Shown: positions 1-9,088 of the stretch, piece after piece | How the letters are laid out: each line of letters begins with the position of its first letter | Numbering within the stretch: the stretch's first letter is position 1 | DNA from: Bradyrhizobium cajani | Lineage (GTDB): Bacteria > Pseudomonadota > Alphaproteobacteria > Rhizobiales > Xanthobacteraceae | Assembly: GCF_009759665.1 (NCBI RefSeq) | Contig: NZ_WQNE01000019.1 | Span: 89,305-153,304, forward strand | Direction: 5' to 3' | Length of the DNA: 64,000 bases | Notes under the pieces: model-generated | Database searches by the model: none | What the model saw: the letters and a program-made list of their open reading frames with translations, nothing else | What the model was told of the DNA's origin: nothing | Program-made: the position numbers and the translations under genes

Positions 1-267
1 GGCGAAATCCTGCTCACCTCGATGGATCGCGACGGCACAAGGCAGGGTTTCGACATTCCCCTGACCCGGGCAATCGCCGACAGCATTCCCGTTCCCGTGA
101 TCGCCTCGGGCGGCGTCGGCAATCTCGATCACCTCGTCGACGGTATCCGCGACGGGCATGCCACCGCCGTGCTCGCTGCCTCGATCTTCCACTTCGGGGA
201 ATTCACCGTCCGCGAAGCCAAGGAGCACATGGCAAGGCGCGGGCTGCCCATGCGCCTCGATGCCTGA
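1..267 (+). CDS. hisF: Imidazole glycerol phosphate synthase cyclase subunit, 3' end only
   Basis: HisF is the cyclase half of the HisF-HisH glutamine amidotransferase. It makes imidazole glycerol phosphate and AICAR in histidine synthesis. Only the last 88 residues lie in the window; the frame is open from the first base. The visible part has the SMDRDGTRQGFD loop and the phosphate-binding SGGVG motif of the (beta/alpha)8 barrel, followed by the usual C-terminal helix. The stop is 73 bases before hisE, which fits the hisA-hisF-hisE order of alphaproteobacterial histidine operons. The identity is clear; the start lies outside the window. Confidence 0.95.
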   Translation, partial: GEILLTSMDRDGTRQGFDIPLTRAIADSIPVPVIASGGVGNLDHLVDGIRDGHATAVLAASIFHFGEFTVREAKEHMARRGLPMRLDA

Positions 268-340
268 CGACTCCACTTCATAAAAATGCTACACATGTGC
301 CAGCGGGGAATGGCCTCCGTGGCCTGTGTGTTTCTGAGTA

Positions 341-673
341 ATGCCGATGTCGCGTTTCACGATCCACGATCTGGCCGAGACCATCGATGCCCGCGCGGCA
401 TCCGGTGGCGAGGCGTCCTATACCCGCAAACTTCTGGACAAGGGCGCCGAGCATTGCGCCAAGAAGTTCGGCGAGGAAGCAGTCGAAACCGTAATCGCAG
501 CAGTCGAAAACGACCGCGCGCATCTGATCGCTGAAAGCGCCGACCTGCTCTATCATTTCCTTGTGCTGCTGAAGGCCCGCGGCGTAAAGCTGGAAGAGGT
601 CGAGGCCGCGCTGGACAAGCGGACGAACATGTCAGGGTTGGAAGAGAAGGCGTCGCGCAAAAGCGGCAACTAG
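341..673 (+). CDS. hisE: Phosphoribosyl-ATP pyrophosphatase
   Basis: HisE hydrolyses phosphoribosyl-ATP to phosphoribosyl-AMP, the second step of histidine synthesis. The 110-residue product is the usual size for a stand-alone HisE; it is not fused to HisI. The MazG-like helical core carries the acidic metal-binding stretch GEEAVETVIAA followed by the ESADLLYHFLVLL helix. Two ATG codons are possible, at 341 and 347 (MPMSRF or MSRF); neither has a strong Shine-Dalgarno sequence. It lies between hisF and coaA on the same strand, so it is probably co-transcribed with the histidine genes. Confidence 0.95.
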   Translation: MPMSRFTIHDLAETIDARAASGGEASYTRKLLDKGAEHCAKKFGEEAVETVIAAVENDRAHLIAESADLLYHFLVLLKARGVKLEEVEAALDKRTNMSGLEEKASRKSGN

Positions 674-694
674 CCGAGGTGGAAAGGTCGCGTC

Positions 695-1651
695 ATGGAT
701 ATCCGCGCACCCGAGCAGCAGTATAATCCGTACCGCGTCTATACGCGGGAGGAATGGGCGCGGCTGCGCGACGACACGCCGATGACGCTGGAGCCGGGCG
801 AGTTCGATCGCTTGCGTTCGCTGCACGATCGCCTCGATCTCAAGGAGGTCGAAGACATTTACTTGCCGCTGTCGCGCCTGCTCTCGATCTATGTCGATGC
901 GATGCAGCGCCTGTATTACGCGGAGCGCCAGTTTCTCAACATCCGCGACCGCAAGGTGCCCTATATCATTGGCGTCGCTGGTTCGGTCGCGGTCGGAAAA
1001 TCCACCACGGCGCGCGTGCTCCAGGCCCTGCTGGCGCGCTGGTCGCCGCGCCCGAAAGTCGACTTGATCACCACCGACGGATTTCTTTACCCGAAGGCCC
1101 TGCTCGAGCAGCAAGGCATCCTGCAGAAGAAGGGCTTTCCGGAGAGCTACGACCTGCCGCTGCTGCTCGGATTCCTGTCCGACATCAAGTCGGGCCGCCG
1201 CCATGTGCGCTCGCCGGTCTATTCGCATCTGACCTACGACATCGTCCCGAACGAATGGGCCGAGATCGACCAGCCCGACATCCTGATCGTCGAAGGCGTC
1301 AACGTGCTGCAGACCGGTAAGCTGCCGCGCGACGGCAAGGCAGTGCCTGTCGTCTCCGACTTCTTCGATTTCTCGGTCTATATCGATGCCGACGAGGCGG
1401 CGCTGCGCCAGTGGTACATCAAGCGCTTCCTGGCGCTGCGCGACACCGCGTTCACCAATCCAAAATCCTACTTCAACCGCTACGCGCTGTTGTCGGACGA
1501 GGAAGCCACCGCGACCGCCACCGCGATCTGGGAGCGCACCAACCTCGCCAATCTCGAGGACAACATTTTGCCGACGCGTCCGCGCGCGACGCTGATCCTG
1601 AAGAAGGGCGCCGACCACGCGGTGGAGAGCGTGGCGCTCAGGCGGCTATAA
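695..1651 (+). CDS. coaA: Type I pantothenate kinase
   Basis: CoaA phosphorylates pantothenate with ATP, the first and usually feedback-controlled step of coenzyme A synthesis. The 318-residue product has the type I (PRK-like) layout: the P-loop GSVAVGKST at about residues 96-104, the TTDGFLYP segment that binds pantothenate, SYDLP, and the IVEGVNVLQ strand. The start is supported by an upstream gaggtggaaagg. It lies only 21 bases downstream of hisE, so it is likely to be the last gene of the histidine transcript, a linkage seen in Bradyrhizobium and its relatives. Confidence 0.97.
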   Translation: MDIRAPEQQYNPYRVYTREEWARLRDDTPMTLEPGEFDRLRSLHDRLDLKEVEDIYLPLSRLLSIYVDAMQRLYYAERQFLNIRDRKVPYIIGVAGSVAVGKSTTARVLQALLARWSPRPKVDLITTDGFLYPKALLEQQGILQKKGFPESYDLPLLLGFLSDIKSGRRHVRSPVYSHLTYDIVPNEWAEIDQPDILIVEGVNVLQTGKLPRDGKAVPVVSDFFDFSVYIDADEAALRQWYIKRFLALRDTAFTNPKSYFNRYALLSDEEATATATAIWERTNLANLEDNILPTRPRATLILKKGADHAVESVALRRL

Positions 1652-1753
1652 TCGCGCCGGTGAACATGTCTCCTGACCGGTCCGGCAAGAGTGTCTCTTG
1701 TTGCAGACCAACGATGGGTACTCCACTATGCCTTCGAAAACGGCGAGGGCACC

Positions 1754-1993
1754 ATGGTTGATCGTCTCAGAAGCGCTGCGGAGCAGCTTGAAGCGCCGAG
1801 TTGCCCGGACTGCCATATCGAGATGAAGTGGTTCCGCTCCGAACTGCTTGCGGACGAGCCGACCCCGATCATCGCGCATCTCTTCGTGTGCCCGCATTGC
1901 AAGCGCGCGGCCCAGGCAGAGACCATCTTCAAGGGAACCCAAGCGCCGCCTGACAAGCTCTCCGCGCCGCGTTTTATTGCTTGTGCCCTATAA
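1754..1993 (+). CDS. Small zinc-ribbon-like hypothetical protein
   Basis: This is a 79-residue protein of unknown function. Two CxxC pairs (CPDC near residue 17 and CPHC near residue 46) are about 26 residues apart, as in a structural zinc ribbon. There is no signal peptide or membrane segment, so a cytoplasmic protein is expected. The ATG at 1754 is chosen because GAGGG lies just upstream; an in-frame GTG at 1691 would add 21 residues with no recognisable content. It ends four bases before the stop of the convergent transporter gene. The zinc-binding reading is an inference from cysteine spacing only. Confidence 0.6.
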   Translation: MVDRLRSAAEQLEAPSCPDCHIEMKWFRSELLADEPTPIIAHLFVCPHCKRAAQAETIFKGTQAPPDKLSAPRFIACAL

Positions 1994-1997
1994 CAGG

Positions 1998-3062
1998 TCA
2001 TTCCGGTTCGGCCAGATCCGGTCGCGCTTTCGAACCGACGAAGATGTGCCACGCCGTCAGAAACATTGCGGCGACGAGCGGGCCGATGACGAAGCCGTTC
2101 GCTCCGAAAGTCGCAAGGCCGCCCAGGGTGGCAAGCAGCACAACATAGCTTGGCATTCGGATCGACTGACCGACCAGGACAGGACGGAGAAAATTGTCGG
2201 CAAGACCGATCACGAAGGTACCGAAAGCGAGCAGGATTATTCCCTTCGTGATTGAGCCTGCCACAAGCAGGTAGAGCCCGACCGGAGCCCAAACCAGGGC
2301 GGAGCCGAGCACGGGCAGCAGCGAGAGCATCGCCATGAGGGCGCCCGCCAGCAGCGGCGCAGTCAGGCCGAGCAGCCAGAAGATCAGCCCGCCAAGCGCC
2401 CCCTGAATCAGGGCAACGAGAACGATCCCGTTGATCGTCCCGCGGACCGTCAGGGTGAACGCATTCAGGATCTCGGCGGTGTGGCTCGGGCGCAGCGGGA
2501 GCGCGTCGCGGATGTGTGCATTGAGCTCGTCGCCGTCGCGCAGCAGGAAAAACAGCAGGTACAACATCACGAGCAAGCTTGCCACGAACTCCAGCGTCAA
2601 CTGACCGATGTTGATCGCATGCCCGGCCAGCTGTTGGCCGGCCGGGACGACCAGACTCGACAGGCGCTCTTTCAAGGCCGAAAGGTCGATGCCCGCCAGG
2701 CGATCTGACATGGAAACAACCCAGTCGGGCAGCGCGGCTTTCAGTTGCTGCAGGGGATGAGCGAAACTGATCTCCCCGTTCTGAATGCGCTGATACAGCT
2801 CCCCTCCCTGGTCGACGAGCGAAGCGATCACGATCGCCACGGGGATCAAGACCATGACGACCACGACGACGACAGTGAACAATGCGGCAAGGTTGTGCTT
2901 TCCCGGGAAGGTTCTCAGGGTGCGTCGATAGAGCGGCGCGAAGATGATTGCCAGCAGCGTGGCCCACAACAATGCTCCGGAGAACGGCCAAAGCACCCAA
3001 CCGAACGCAACGGAGATCGCGGCGAGCAAGACGAGGAATGAGCGGTTTTCCGATGTTCTCAC
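1998..3062 (-). CDS. AI-2E family (PerM/YdiK-type) membrane transporter
   Basis: This is a 354-residue integral membrane protein with about eight hydrophobic segments. It starts with the helix pair at residues 8-44 and a very hydrophobic VVVVVVMVLIP helix near residue 65, and ends with a hydrophilic tail. The conserved family segments PVLGSALVWAP and DNFLRPVLVGQ are present. The family includes TqsA, the proposed autoinducer-2 exporter, and Na+/H+ antiporter-like members; the substrate cannot be predicted. The start is a GTG codon (MRTSENRS) with no in-frame ATG nearby. It is a single gene, converging with the zinc-ribbon-like gene. Confidence 0.85.
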   Translation of the reverse strand: MRTSENRSFLVLLAAISVAFGWVLWPFSGALLWATLLAIIFAPLYRRTLRTFPGKHNLAALFTVVVVVVMVLIPVAIVIASLVDQGGELYQRIQNGEISFAHPLQQLKAALPDWVVSMSDRLAGIDLSALKERLSSLVVPAGQQLAGHAINIGQLTLEFVASLLVMLYLLFFLLRDGDELNAHIRDALPLRPSHTAEILNAFTLTVRGTINGIVLVALIQGALGGLIFWLLGLTAPLLAGALMAMLSLLPVLGSALVWAPVGLYLLVAGSITKGIILLAFGTFVIGLADNFLRPVLVGQSIRMPSYVVLLATLGGLATFGANGFVIGPLVAAMFLTAWHIFVGSKARPDLAEPE

Positions 3063-3309
3063 GTGTTCGCCAGCCTTTCAGTCGCTAGACACAAGACGCT
3101 GGTATCACAAGATCATGGCGAAGCGGCAAGTCGGGCTGCCTCGCTGGGTTGCGGTAACGCTCGGTGATCCCGATTTGCCGAGACGTCGCCGGATCATGCG
3201 CTCGTGACCCCGCTTATTGCTGGCCTTCCCAGCCAGACGGTGCGGATCAGACTTGAGAAAGCCCGGAATTTCCGCCGCGCCAGGCAGCCTGGGTCGGATG
3301 CCCGGCTCG

Positions 3310-3939
3310 TCACTTGCTTGTTTTCGCGCTCCAATCGGCGAGCTTGATGCGCCCCGCAAAGGCCGCGGCGCCGGAGCTGCTGGCCTTGTAGACGAAAGCC
3401 TCGCCTTCCTGCACGTCGCCGGCCTCCTTGCCGAAGGCATCGGCGATGTTCGTCTTGTGGGTGACCAGGAAGGTGTTGGTGCCGGCCTTTGGCGGCGCAT
3501 CGACGAGCTGACGCACGGCCTGGCCGGCCTTTGCATTTGCGCCGGTCGGGTTTGCCATTCCCGACGCACTGGCGTTGCTGCTGTCAGTCAACGCCTCGAC
3601 CGGCTTGACCTCCCGGCCCGAGATCAGCTTGGCGGCTTCGATCGCGCGGTTCAGCCGGCTGGCATAAACATCGCCGATCGGAATCGCGAGCTCCTTGATC
3701 ACCGTGCCGATTTGGCGCGCTGTGTCCCTGCCCTTTTCACTGAGCTGGCGCTGGGCGCTCATGTCGTCGAACCTGAAGGGGTAGACGTCCTTTTGGCTGT
3801 CATCGGTGGCAGTGTGCCGAAACACCAGAACGTAGCCGCCCTGCTTGAGCGATGTGATGAGCTCCGGCGTATCTGCCGCGGCGGACCGGGAGACTCCAGC
3901 GAGAAGGATAATGACGGCGAGGCGGCAAAGGACGGTCAT
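3310..3939 (-). CDS. Secreted histidine phosphatase family protein
   Basis: This is a 209-residue member of the histidine phosphatase (phosphoglycerate mutase-like) superfamily. The N-terminal signal peptide runs to about AAA-D at residue 23. The catalytic motif is RHT at residues 41-43 (RHG in most family members). The second conserved histidine is in VTHKTNI, and the EAAKLISG segment carries the usual acid. These features suggest a periplasmic phosphomonoesterase of unknown substrate. The ATG is preceded by AAGGA. It lies downstream of the sensor kinase on the same strand with a 122-base gap, so co-transcription is uncertain. Confidence 0.8.
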   Translation of the reverse strand: MTVLCRLAVIILLAGVSRSAAADTPELITSLKQGGYVLVFRHTATDDSQKDVYPFRFDDMSAQRQLSEKGRDTARQIGTVIKELAIPIGDVYASRLNRAIEAAKLISGREVKPVEALTDSSNASASGMANPTGANAKAGQAVRQLVDAPPKAGTNTFLVTHKTNIADAFGKEAGDVQEGEAFVYKASSSGAAAFAGRIKLADWSAKTSK

Positions 3940-4061
3940 GCGCGCTATCCTTTTCCTGCAAATGTCCCCTCAAGGATGGTGACGCGCAACGTGGTCGATT
4001 TCAATCGTCGACGGTCCGTCGAATGGAGGTTCCCAGGCGCGGGGAGCTTCGGGGTTCCGGA

Positions 4062-6290
4062 TCAGACGGCCAGATGCCGTGACGCGATGAGGCCAGCCAA
4101 CGCCTCATCCAGCTTTTCCCGGTCCAGCGGCTTGATCAGGAATCCATCCATACCTGCCTCGAAGCAGGCGTAACGATCCTCTGCCAGCGTGTTCGCCGTC
4201 AGTGCCAGGATCGGCGTGCGGTGGCCACCGGCGCCGGCCTCGTGCGCGCGGATGCGCTTGGTCGCCTCGATGCCGTCGAGCTGCGGCATCTGGATGTCCA
4301 TCAGCACGAGATCATAGGGCGTGGCGGCGGACCGCGCAGCGAGCCAGGATTCCAGCGCGGCATCGCCGTGCGTTGCGATGACGACGCGGTGACCGAGCCT
4401 GGTCAGCAGCGACCGCATCAACAGCGCGTTGATCTCGTTGTCCTCGGCGACCAGGATCGAAAGGCCGTTCGCCGGCCTCGCGCTTGCGATGGGCTCGACC
4501 GGCGGTTCCGGCGCAAGATCAGGCGAGATGATCTCGGGCGCCAGCGCGAGCCGTGCGGCGAGCGAGGCCGCGCGCAGCGGCTTCACCAGAAAGCCGGTGA
4601 ACGCCGCCGAAAATTTCTCGTGGCGCGAGCTCGGCGTCAGCAGCACCAGCCGCTGCGTCGCATGCGCGCGGGCCGCTTCGCCCAGTCGGTCGGCAGAGAC
4701 CGGACCGAGCGCGCGATCGATCAGCACTGCGTGCCATGAACGTTCCGGCAGCAGCGCTTCCGCCACGGCGGCGTCGGTCACCATGCAGGTCTGGCCGCCC
4801 CAACGCTCCAGCCGCCGCGCGATCAGCGACGCCTCGATACCGTCGGCGACCAGGAGAAGCGACTTGCCGGTGAGGTCCGGACTGGGAAATGCGGTTTGTC
4901 CCGCGTCGGCTTGCGATGGCGCGAGCGGCACCGCGACCTCGAAGGTCGAGCCCTTGCCCGGCTCGCTCGTGAGCGCGATACGGCCGCCCATGCGCTTGAC
5001 GATGCGCTCGCTGATGGCAAGGCCGAGCCCGGTGCCGCCATAGGTGCGCGCAACGCGCTCGTCGGCCTGCTCGAATTCCCTGAAGATGCGCGACTGCGCG
5101 TCCGGTGCGATGCCGATGCCGGTGTCGCGGACCAGGAAGCTGATCTCGTTCGGCCAGATGCCGGGCTCGACGATCAGCGCGACACCGCCGCTTGCGGTGA
5201 ACTTGATGGCATTGCCGGCGAGATTGAGCAGCACCTGGCGCAGCCGCGCGGCGTCGCCGACGACCTCGAGCGGCAGGCGCTCGTCGACATAGGATGCGAT
5301 CTCGAGATTCCTGGCCTGCGCGCGCGGCGCCAGCAGTTCGGTGATTTCCTCGATCAGCGTGGACAAGGCGAAGGGGCGCTGCTCAAGATCGAGCTTGCCG
5401 GCTTCGATCTTGGAATAATCGAGCAGCTCCTCGATCAGCGCCATCAGTGCTTCGCCGGAGGTCTTCACCGCCCTGGCATAGGTCACCTGCTCCGGCGTCA
5501 GCGTGGTGTCGAGCAGAAGGCCGCCCATGCCGATGATGCCGTTCAGCGGGGTGCGGATCTCGTGCGAGGCCATCGCGAGGAAGCGTGACTTGGCGCGGTT
5601 GGCGGCATCGGCCAGGTCGCGCGCCTCGGACAGCGCGCGTTCGGTCTCGGTGCGGTCGGTGACGTCGCGTCCGACGCTCTGCAGTTCGGCCGGCTGGCCG
5701 GCATCGAGGCGCACGAAGCCTTCGCGCCAGGCGACCCAGCGCGCGCCGAGCGGAGTTGCGATTCGCTGGTCGTGGACCCGCGTGCCATTGCCCTCGCGGG
5801 CACTGTCGCCCTGCTCCAGCACGTCAAAGTCAAAACGCGTGCCGACTAGTGCGCCGCGCGCCTGCCCCGCGAGCGCGCAATAGGCGTCGTTGGCGAAGGT
5901 GATGCGGCCCTGGTGGTCGCGCAGCACGATCAGGTCGCCCTGCTGCTCGAACAGGCTGCGGGCGCGTTCTTCGGCTTCCTTCAGCTCCCAATTGCGGTCG
6001 ATCAGTTTCTCGTTGTGGGCGGCCAGCGCGCGCAGCCGTTTGTTGACGAAGCGCAGCCGCATGCTCAGCGTCGCAAGGCCAAGACAGGCGAGTGCGAACA
6101 GGAAGCTCGCGCCGATCGCAAATGCGTTGGGGTCGTAGCCGGAACTCTCCGACCGGCTGCCGGCGATGAAGCCATAGGCGCCGCCGAACGTCGCCGAGAA
6201 AATCATCAGTGAGCGGATCGCGAAGGCGATTCTGGGGTGGCGGCGCCTGAAACGGCGCATGCGCACCTTGATCCGGAACGTCCGACCCAT
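4062..6290 (-). CDS. Membrane hybrid sensor histidine kinase with PAS and two receiver domains
   Basis: This is a 742-residue hybrid kinase. Two membrane helices (about residues 22-44 and 56-78) enclose a short loop. A coiled coil and a PAS domain (about 105-215, FANDAYCALAG) follow. The HisKA helix has the phospho-acceptor H243 in MASHEIRTPLNG. The HATPase domain has the N box (NLAGNAIKFT), G1 (RDTGIGI) and G2 (GGTGLGL). The first receiver (about 475-575) keeps D525 and K570 but lacks the usual acidic pair. The second (about 611-735) has VAEDNEIN, phospho-acceptor D665 and K720. With no histidine phosphotransfer domain or adjacent output regulator, it must signal to a partner outside the window. 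Confidence 0.9.
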   Translation of the reverse strand: MGRTFRIKVRMRRFRRRHPRIAFAIRSLMIFSATFGGAYGFIAGSRSESSGYDPNAFAIGASFLFALACLGLATLSMRLRFVNKRLRALAAHNEKLIDRNWELKEAEERARSLFEQQGDLIVLRDHQGRITFANDAYCALAGQARGALVGTRFDFDVLEQGDSAREGNGTRVHDQRIATPLGARWVAWREGFVRLDAGQPAELQSVGRDVTDRTETERALSEARDLADAANRAKSRFLAMASHEIRTPLNGIIGMGGLLLDTTLTPEQVTYARAVKTSGEALMALIEELLDYSKIEAGKLDLEQRPFALSTLIEEITELLAPRAQARNLEIASYVDERLPLEVVGDAARLRQVLLNLAGNAIKFTASGGVALIVEPGIWPNEISFLVRDTGIGIAPDAQSRIFREFEQADERVARTYGGTGLGLAISERIVKRMGGRIALTSEPGKGSTFEVAVPLAPSQADAGQTAFPSPDLTGKSLLLVADGIEASLIARRLERWGGQTCMVTDAAVAEALLPERSWHAVLIDRALGPVSADRLGEAARAHATQRLVLLTPSSRHEKFSAAFTGFLVKPLRAASLAARLALAPEIISPDLAPEPPVEPIASARPANGLSILVAEDNEINALLMRSLLTRLGHRVVIATHGDAALESWLAARSAATPYDLVLMDIQMPQLDGIEATKRIRAHEAGAGGHRTPILALTANTLAEDRYACFEAGMDGFLIKPLDREKLDEALAGLIASRHLAV

Positions 6291-6412
6291 CGCAACCGAC
6301 CCCGACTCTTTTCCGAAACTCCGCCGCCGCGTGCGACGATGTCGCGCCGACCTTGCGAACAGCTTGAGGCTCTGGTTCTGCCTCCAAACAGGGTTGACGA
6401 GATGTTAACGCC

Positions 6413-6886
6413 TCAGAGCGACGCCGCCTGGAGCGGGGGCGGGCGATCGCCGCCATGGGCGCCGACGATCAGGGCCGCGGCCTCGCGCTGCGAAAACGTC
6501 TTCGAGCGCACATAGATGCGGTAATCGGCCGGACCGTCGGTGGAGAGATAGATCACCGGGCCGCCGTCGACGGGCTGCGCGGCAATCGTGACAAGGCGTG
6601 TCGATGGATTGGCCTGGCAGGTATCCGGCTCCGAACCGAAGCCGTCGTCAACCACCGCAAAATCCGCAGCGTCGGCATCATCGGTGATCTGAACCCGCAC
6701 CGTGGCCCGTGCGGGATCGTCGGTGAAGGCGACGTGGACGCCGGCGGTCCAGAACAGGGAGGTAAGCTCGACGGAGGTTTCGCCCAGGGCGATGCAGGGA
6801 TGCGAGACCGATCCGACCTCGCCGCGGGCGAACACCACCGCCGCCAACATGGGAACAACCGAGGCCAGGATCTTGAGACGCAACAT
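6413..6886 (-). CDS. Exported hypothetical protein
   Basis: This is a 157-residue protein with no family I recognise. A signal peptide (MLRLKILASVVPMLAAVVFA) is followed by a mostly beta-rich mature region with two cysteines (about residues 30 and 88) that could form one disulfide in the periplasm. The segment YRIYVRSKTFSQREAAALIVG near the C terminus is the most distinctive part. It stands alone between the sensor kinase and comM on the same strand, about 120 bases from each. Codon use matches the neighbours, which supports a real gene. Confidence 0.6.
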   Translation of the reverse strand: MLRLKILASVVPMLAAVVFARGEVGSVSHPCIALGETSVELTSLFWTAGVHVAFTDDPARATVRVQITDDADAADFAVVDDGFGSEPDTCQANPSTRLVTIAAQPVDGGPVIYLSTDGPADYRIYVRSKTFSQREAAALIVGAHGGDRPPPLQAASL

Positions 6887-6995
6887 GACACTCTACTCGC
6901 CGGGCCCGTTGGGAACTGCACCTGGGAATACGCGGGCCTTATGGTTTGCAGAGAGTAAAGGAAACTCGTTACCGCCGGGTTGATGCGCGCGGTGG

Positions 6996-8534
6996 TCACG
7001 CCAGCTGGCGCACATCCTCCGCGAGTGCGCGGTAGGACAGCGCCTCGGCGAGGTGCAGGCGGCCGATCCTGTCCGCGTTGTCGAGATCGGCGAGCGTGCG
7101 CGCCACCCGCAGCACGCGGTGGTAGCCGCGCGCCGACAGCCGCATGGTCTCGGCGGCATCGCGCAGCAGTTTTTGCCCCTGCGCATCGGGCCTGGCGATC
7201 TCTTCCAGTACCGAGGCCGGCGCCTCGGCATTGGTGCGGACATGCGGCAGGCCGGCGTCCGCGTAACGCGCGAGCTGGATGTCGCGCGCCGCCGCCACGC
7301 GCGCGGCGACCTCGGCGGAGCCTTCCGCCGGCGGTGGCAGGATCAGATCGGCCGCGGTCACCGCGGGAACCTCGATGCGCAGATCGATCCGGTCCATCAG
7401 CGGGCCGGAGATGCGCGCCTGATAGTCGCCGGTGCAGCGGTCGATGCGGCCGCGCTTGCAGGCATAGCCGGGCTCGAATGCGTTGCCGCAGCGGCAGGGA
7501 TTCATCGCCGCGACCAGCATGAAGCGGGCAGGGTAGGTGACGCGGTGATTGGCGCGGGAAACGGAGACCTCGCCGTTCTCCAGCGGCTGCCGCAGCGAAT
7601 CCAGCACGCGCGGATCGAACTCCGGCAACTCGTCGAGGAACAGCACGCCTTGATGTGCCAGCGAGATCTCGCCCGGCTTTGCGCGCATGCCGCCTCCCGT
7701 GAGCGCGGCCATGCTGGCGGAATGGTGCGGCGAGCGGAACGGCCGCCGCGCGGTCAGTGCGCCGCCCTCGATCTCGCCGGCCACCGACGCAATCATGGAG
7801 ACTTCGAGCAGTTCGCCCGGCGACAGCGGCGGCAGGATCGAGGGCAGGCGCGCCGCCAGCATCGATTTGCCGGCGCCGGGCGCGCCGATCATCAACAGGT
7901 GATGGCCGCCGGCGGCCGCGATCTCGAGCGCCCGCTTGGCGCTCTCCTGGCCCTTGATGTCGCGCAGGTCGAGCTTTGAGGCGGCGGCTTCGTGCACTTT
8001 CGGCGTGGGCCGCGACAGCACCTGCGTGCCCTTGAAATGGTTGGCGATCTGGATCAGCGAGTGAGCTGCGATGATCTGGATGTCGGGGCTGGCCCAGGCC
8101 GCTTCCGAGCCGCAGGACGCCGGACAGATCAGTCCCTCCTCGCGCACATTGGCGCCGATCGCGGCGGGAAGAACGCCGGCCACCGGTGCGATCGAGCCGT
8201 CGAGGCCGAGCTCGCCAAGCACCGTAAAGCCCGTCAGCGCATCCGGCGGGATCGCGCCGATCGCCGCCATCAGCCCGAGCGCGATCGGCAGATCGTAATG
8301 GCTGCCTTCCTTCGGGACGTCGGCCGGCGCCAGATTGACGGTGATCCGCCGCGCCGGCAGCGCCAGGCCCGAGGCGATCAGCGCCGAGCGCACGCGCTCG
8401 CGCGCCTCCGACACCGCCTTGTCCGGCAGGCCGACAATGGCAAAGGCCGGCAGGCCGGGGGCGACCTGGACCTGCACGTCGACCGCGCGGGCCTCGATCC
8501 CCTCAAAGGCGACTGTGGAAACCCGCTGAACCAT
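6996..8534 (-). CDS. comM: YifB/ComM family Mg chelatase-like AAA ATPase
   Basis: This is a 512-residue ATPase. The N-terminal Lon-type substrate domain (about residues 20-140, with GLPDKAVSEARERVRSAL) is followed by a Mg-chelatase-like AAA+ core with Walker A GAPGAGKSM (about residue 218), Walker B VLFLDELPEF, and CRCG plus CTGD in the zinc-type insertion. ComM in Vibrio and Haemophilus is a hexameric helicase that promotes branch migration when transforming DNA is integrated. The alphaproteobacterial orthologue probably has a similar recombination role, but no competence genes are nearby. It starts at ATG. Confidence 0.92.
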   Translation of the reverse strand: MVQRVSTVAFEGIEARAVDVQVQVAPGLPAFAIVGLPDKAVSEARERVRSALIASGLALPARRITVNLAPADVPKEGSHYDLPIALGLMAAIGAIPPDALTGFTVLGELGLDGSIAPVAGVLPAAIGANVREEGLICPASCGSEAAWASPDIQIIAAHSLIQIANHFKGTQVLSRPTPKVHEAAASKLDLRDIKGQESAKRALEIAAAGGHHLLMIGAPGAGKSMLAARLPSILPPLSPGELLEVSMIASVAGEIEGGALTARRPFRSPHHSASMAALTGGGMRAKPGEISLAHQGVLFLDELPEFDPRVLDSLRQPLENGEVSVSRANHRVTYPARFMLVAAMNPCRCGNAFEPGYACKRGRIDRCTGDYQARISGPLMDRIDLRIEVPAVTAADLILPPPAEGSAEVAARVAAARDIQLARYADAGLPHVRTNAEAPASVLEEIARPDAQGQKLLRDAAETMRLSARGYHRVLRVARTLADLDNADRIGRLHLAEALSYRALAEDVRQLA

Positions 8535-8763
8535 GCCCGATCAAGCCTGCCCTCTTACACAATCGAGGGTAGCGGAGCGGGCCGGCTTTGGCAAGAACAA
8601 TACGGGAACACAAATTGGTGCCCGGCCGGCCCCCTAACCAATCGTAAACGCAGCGCCGACACTACGCCTCGAATGCGAGCTTCTGTCCTCAGCACATTCC
8701 AACGAATGTCCGCTATTCCTGCGCTTGCGGGATGGGCCGTGGTCTAACGGGTGAACAATTCAA
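8535..8763. other. Intergenic region between comM and the PilZ gene
   Basis: This is a divergent 229-base spacer that must hold the promoters of both genes. It contains two long GC arms, gggccggc near 8579 and gcccggccggcccc near 8618, that could pair across an AT-richer middle. I cannot assign a promoter with confidence. Confidence 0.4.
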
Positions 8764-9009
8764 ATGCTTGCAAATCGCCGGAGAAGCGAACGTCGGGTGT
8801 GCAGCCGGCTCGCCAAGATTCATTTTGGCGCGGGCTCGCTGCCGAGGGACTGCACGATCACGGATATCTCGGATGGGGGCGTGAAGGTGGTGGCGGAATT
8901 CCTGGAAGTGCCACCGCAATTCACCATCATCTTCGCACCGGATTATTCCCGCCAGTGCCGCCTGCGCTGGCGCATCGGCTGCGAATTCGGTGCTGAATTC
9001 ACCGATTGA
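8764..9009 (+). CDS. Single-domain PilZ protein (putative c-di-GMP receptor)
   Basis: This is an 81-residue protein made of one short PilZ domain. Both ligand motifs are visible: the arginine cluster RRRSERRV near the N terminus (RxxxR) and DISDGGVKV around residue 38 (D/NxSxxG). This supports binding of cyclic di-GMP. The domain is short because there is little after the last beta strand (RIGCEFG). It is divergent from comM and 79 bases upstream of the TadD-like gene. A link to pilus or surface control is plausible from position but is an inference. Confidence 0.8.
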   Translation: MLANRRRSERRVCSRLAKIHFGAGSLPRDCTITDISDGGVKVVAEFLEVPPQFTIIFAPDYSRQCRLRWRIGCEFGAEFTD

Positions 9010-9028
9010 GCCGGACGGGCGACGTCCC

Positions 9029-9043
9029 TTAACGGGACTTTAG
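9029..9043 (+). promoter_or_regulatory. Candidate CtrA-type binding site upstream of tadD
   Basis: The segment reads TTAA-N7-TTAG. It matches seven of eight fixed positions of the CtrA half-site pair TTAA-N7-TTAA known in alphaproteobacteria. A further TTAA lies a few bases downstream. The left half also sits in a small inverted repeat (gtccc-ttaac-gggac). CtrA controls pilus genes in Caulobacter, so the position before tadD makes sense, but short sites like this also arise by chance. Confidence 0.3.
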
Positions 9044-9088
9044 CGTTAATCGGTAAGCATCTCTGATCTGTTGCCGAGTGATCAGAGT

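Noticed and set aside
632..1618. Open frame antisense to coaA (328 codons)
   Set aside because: Shadow of coaA, with Arg/Asp/Gly-rich translation unlike any family.
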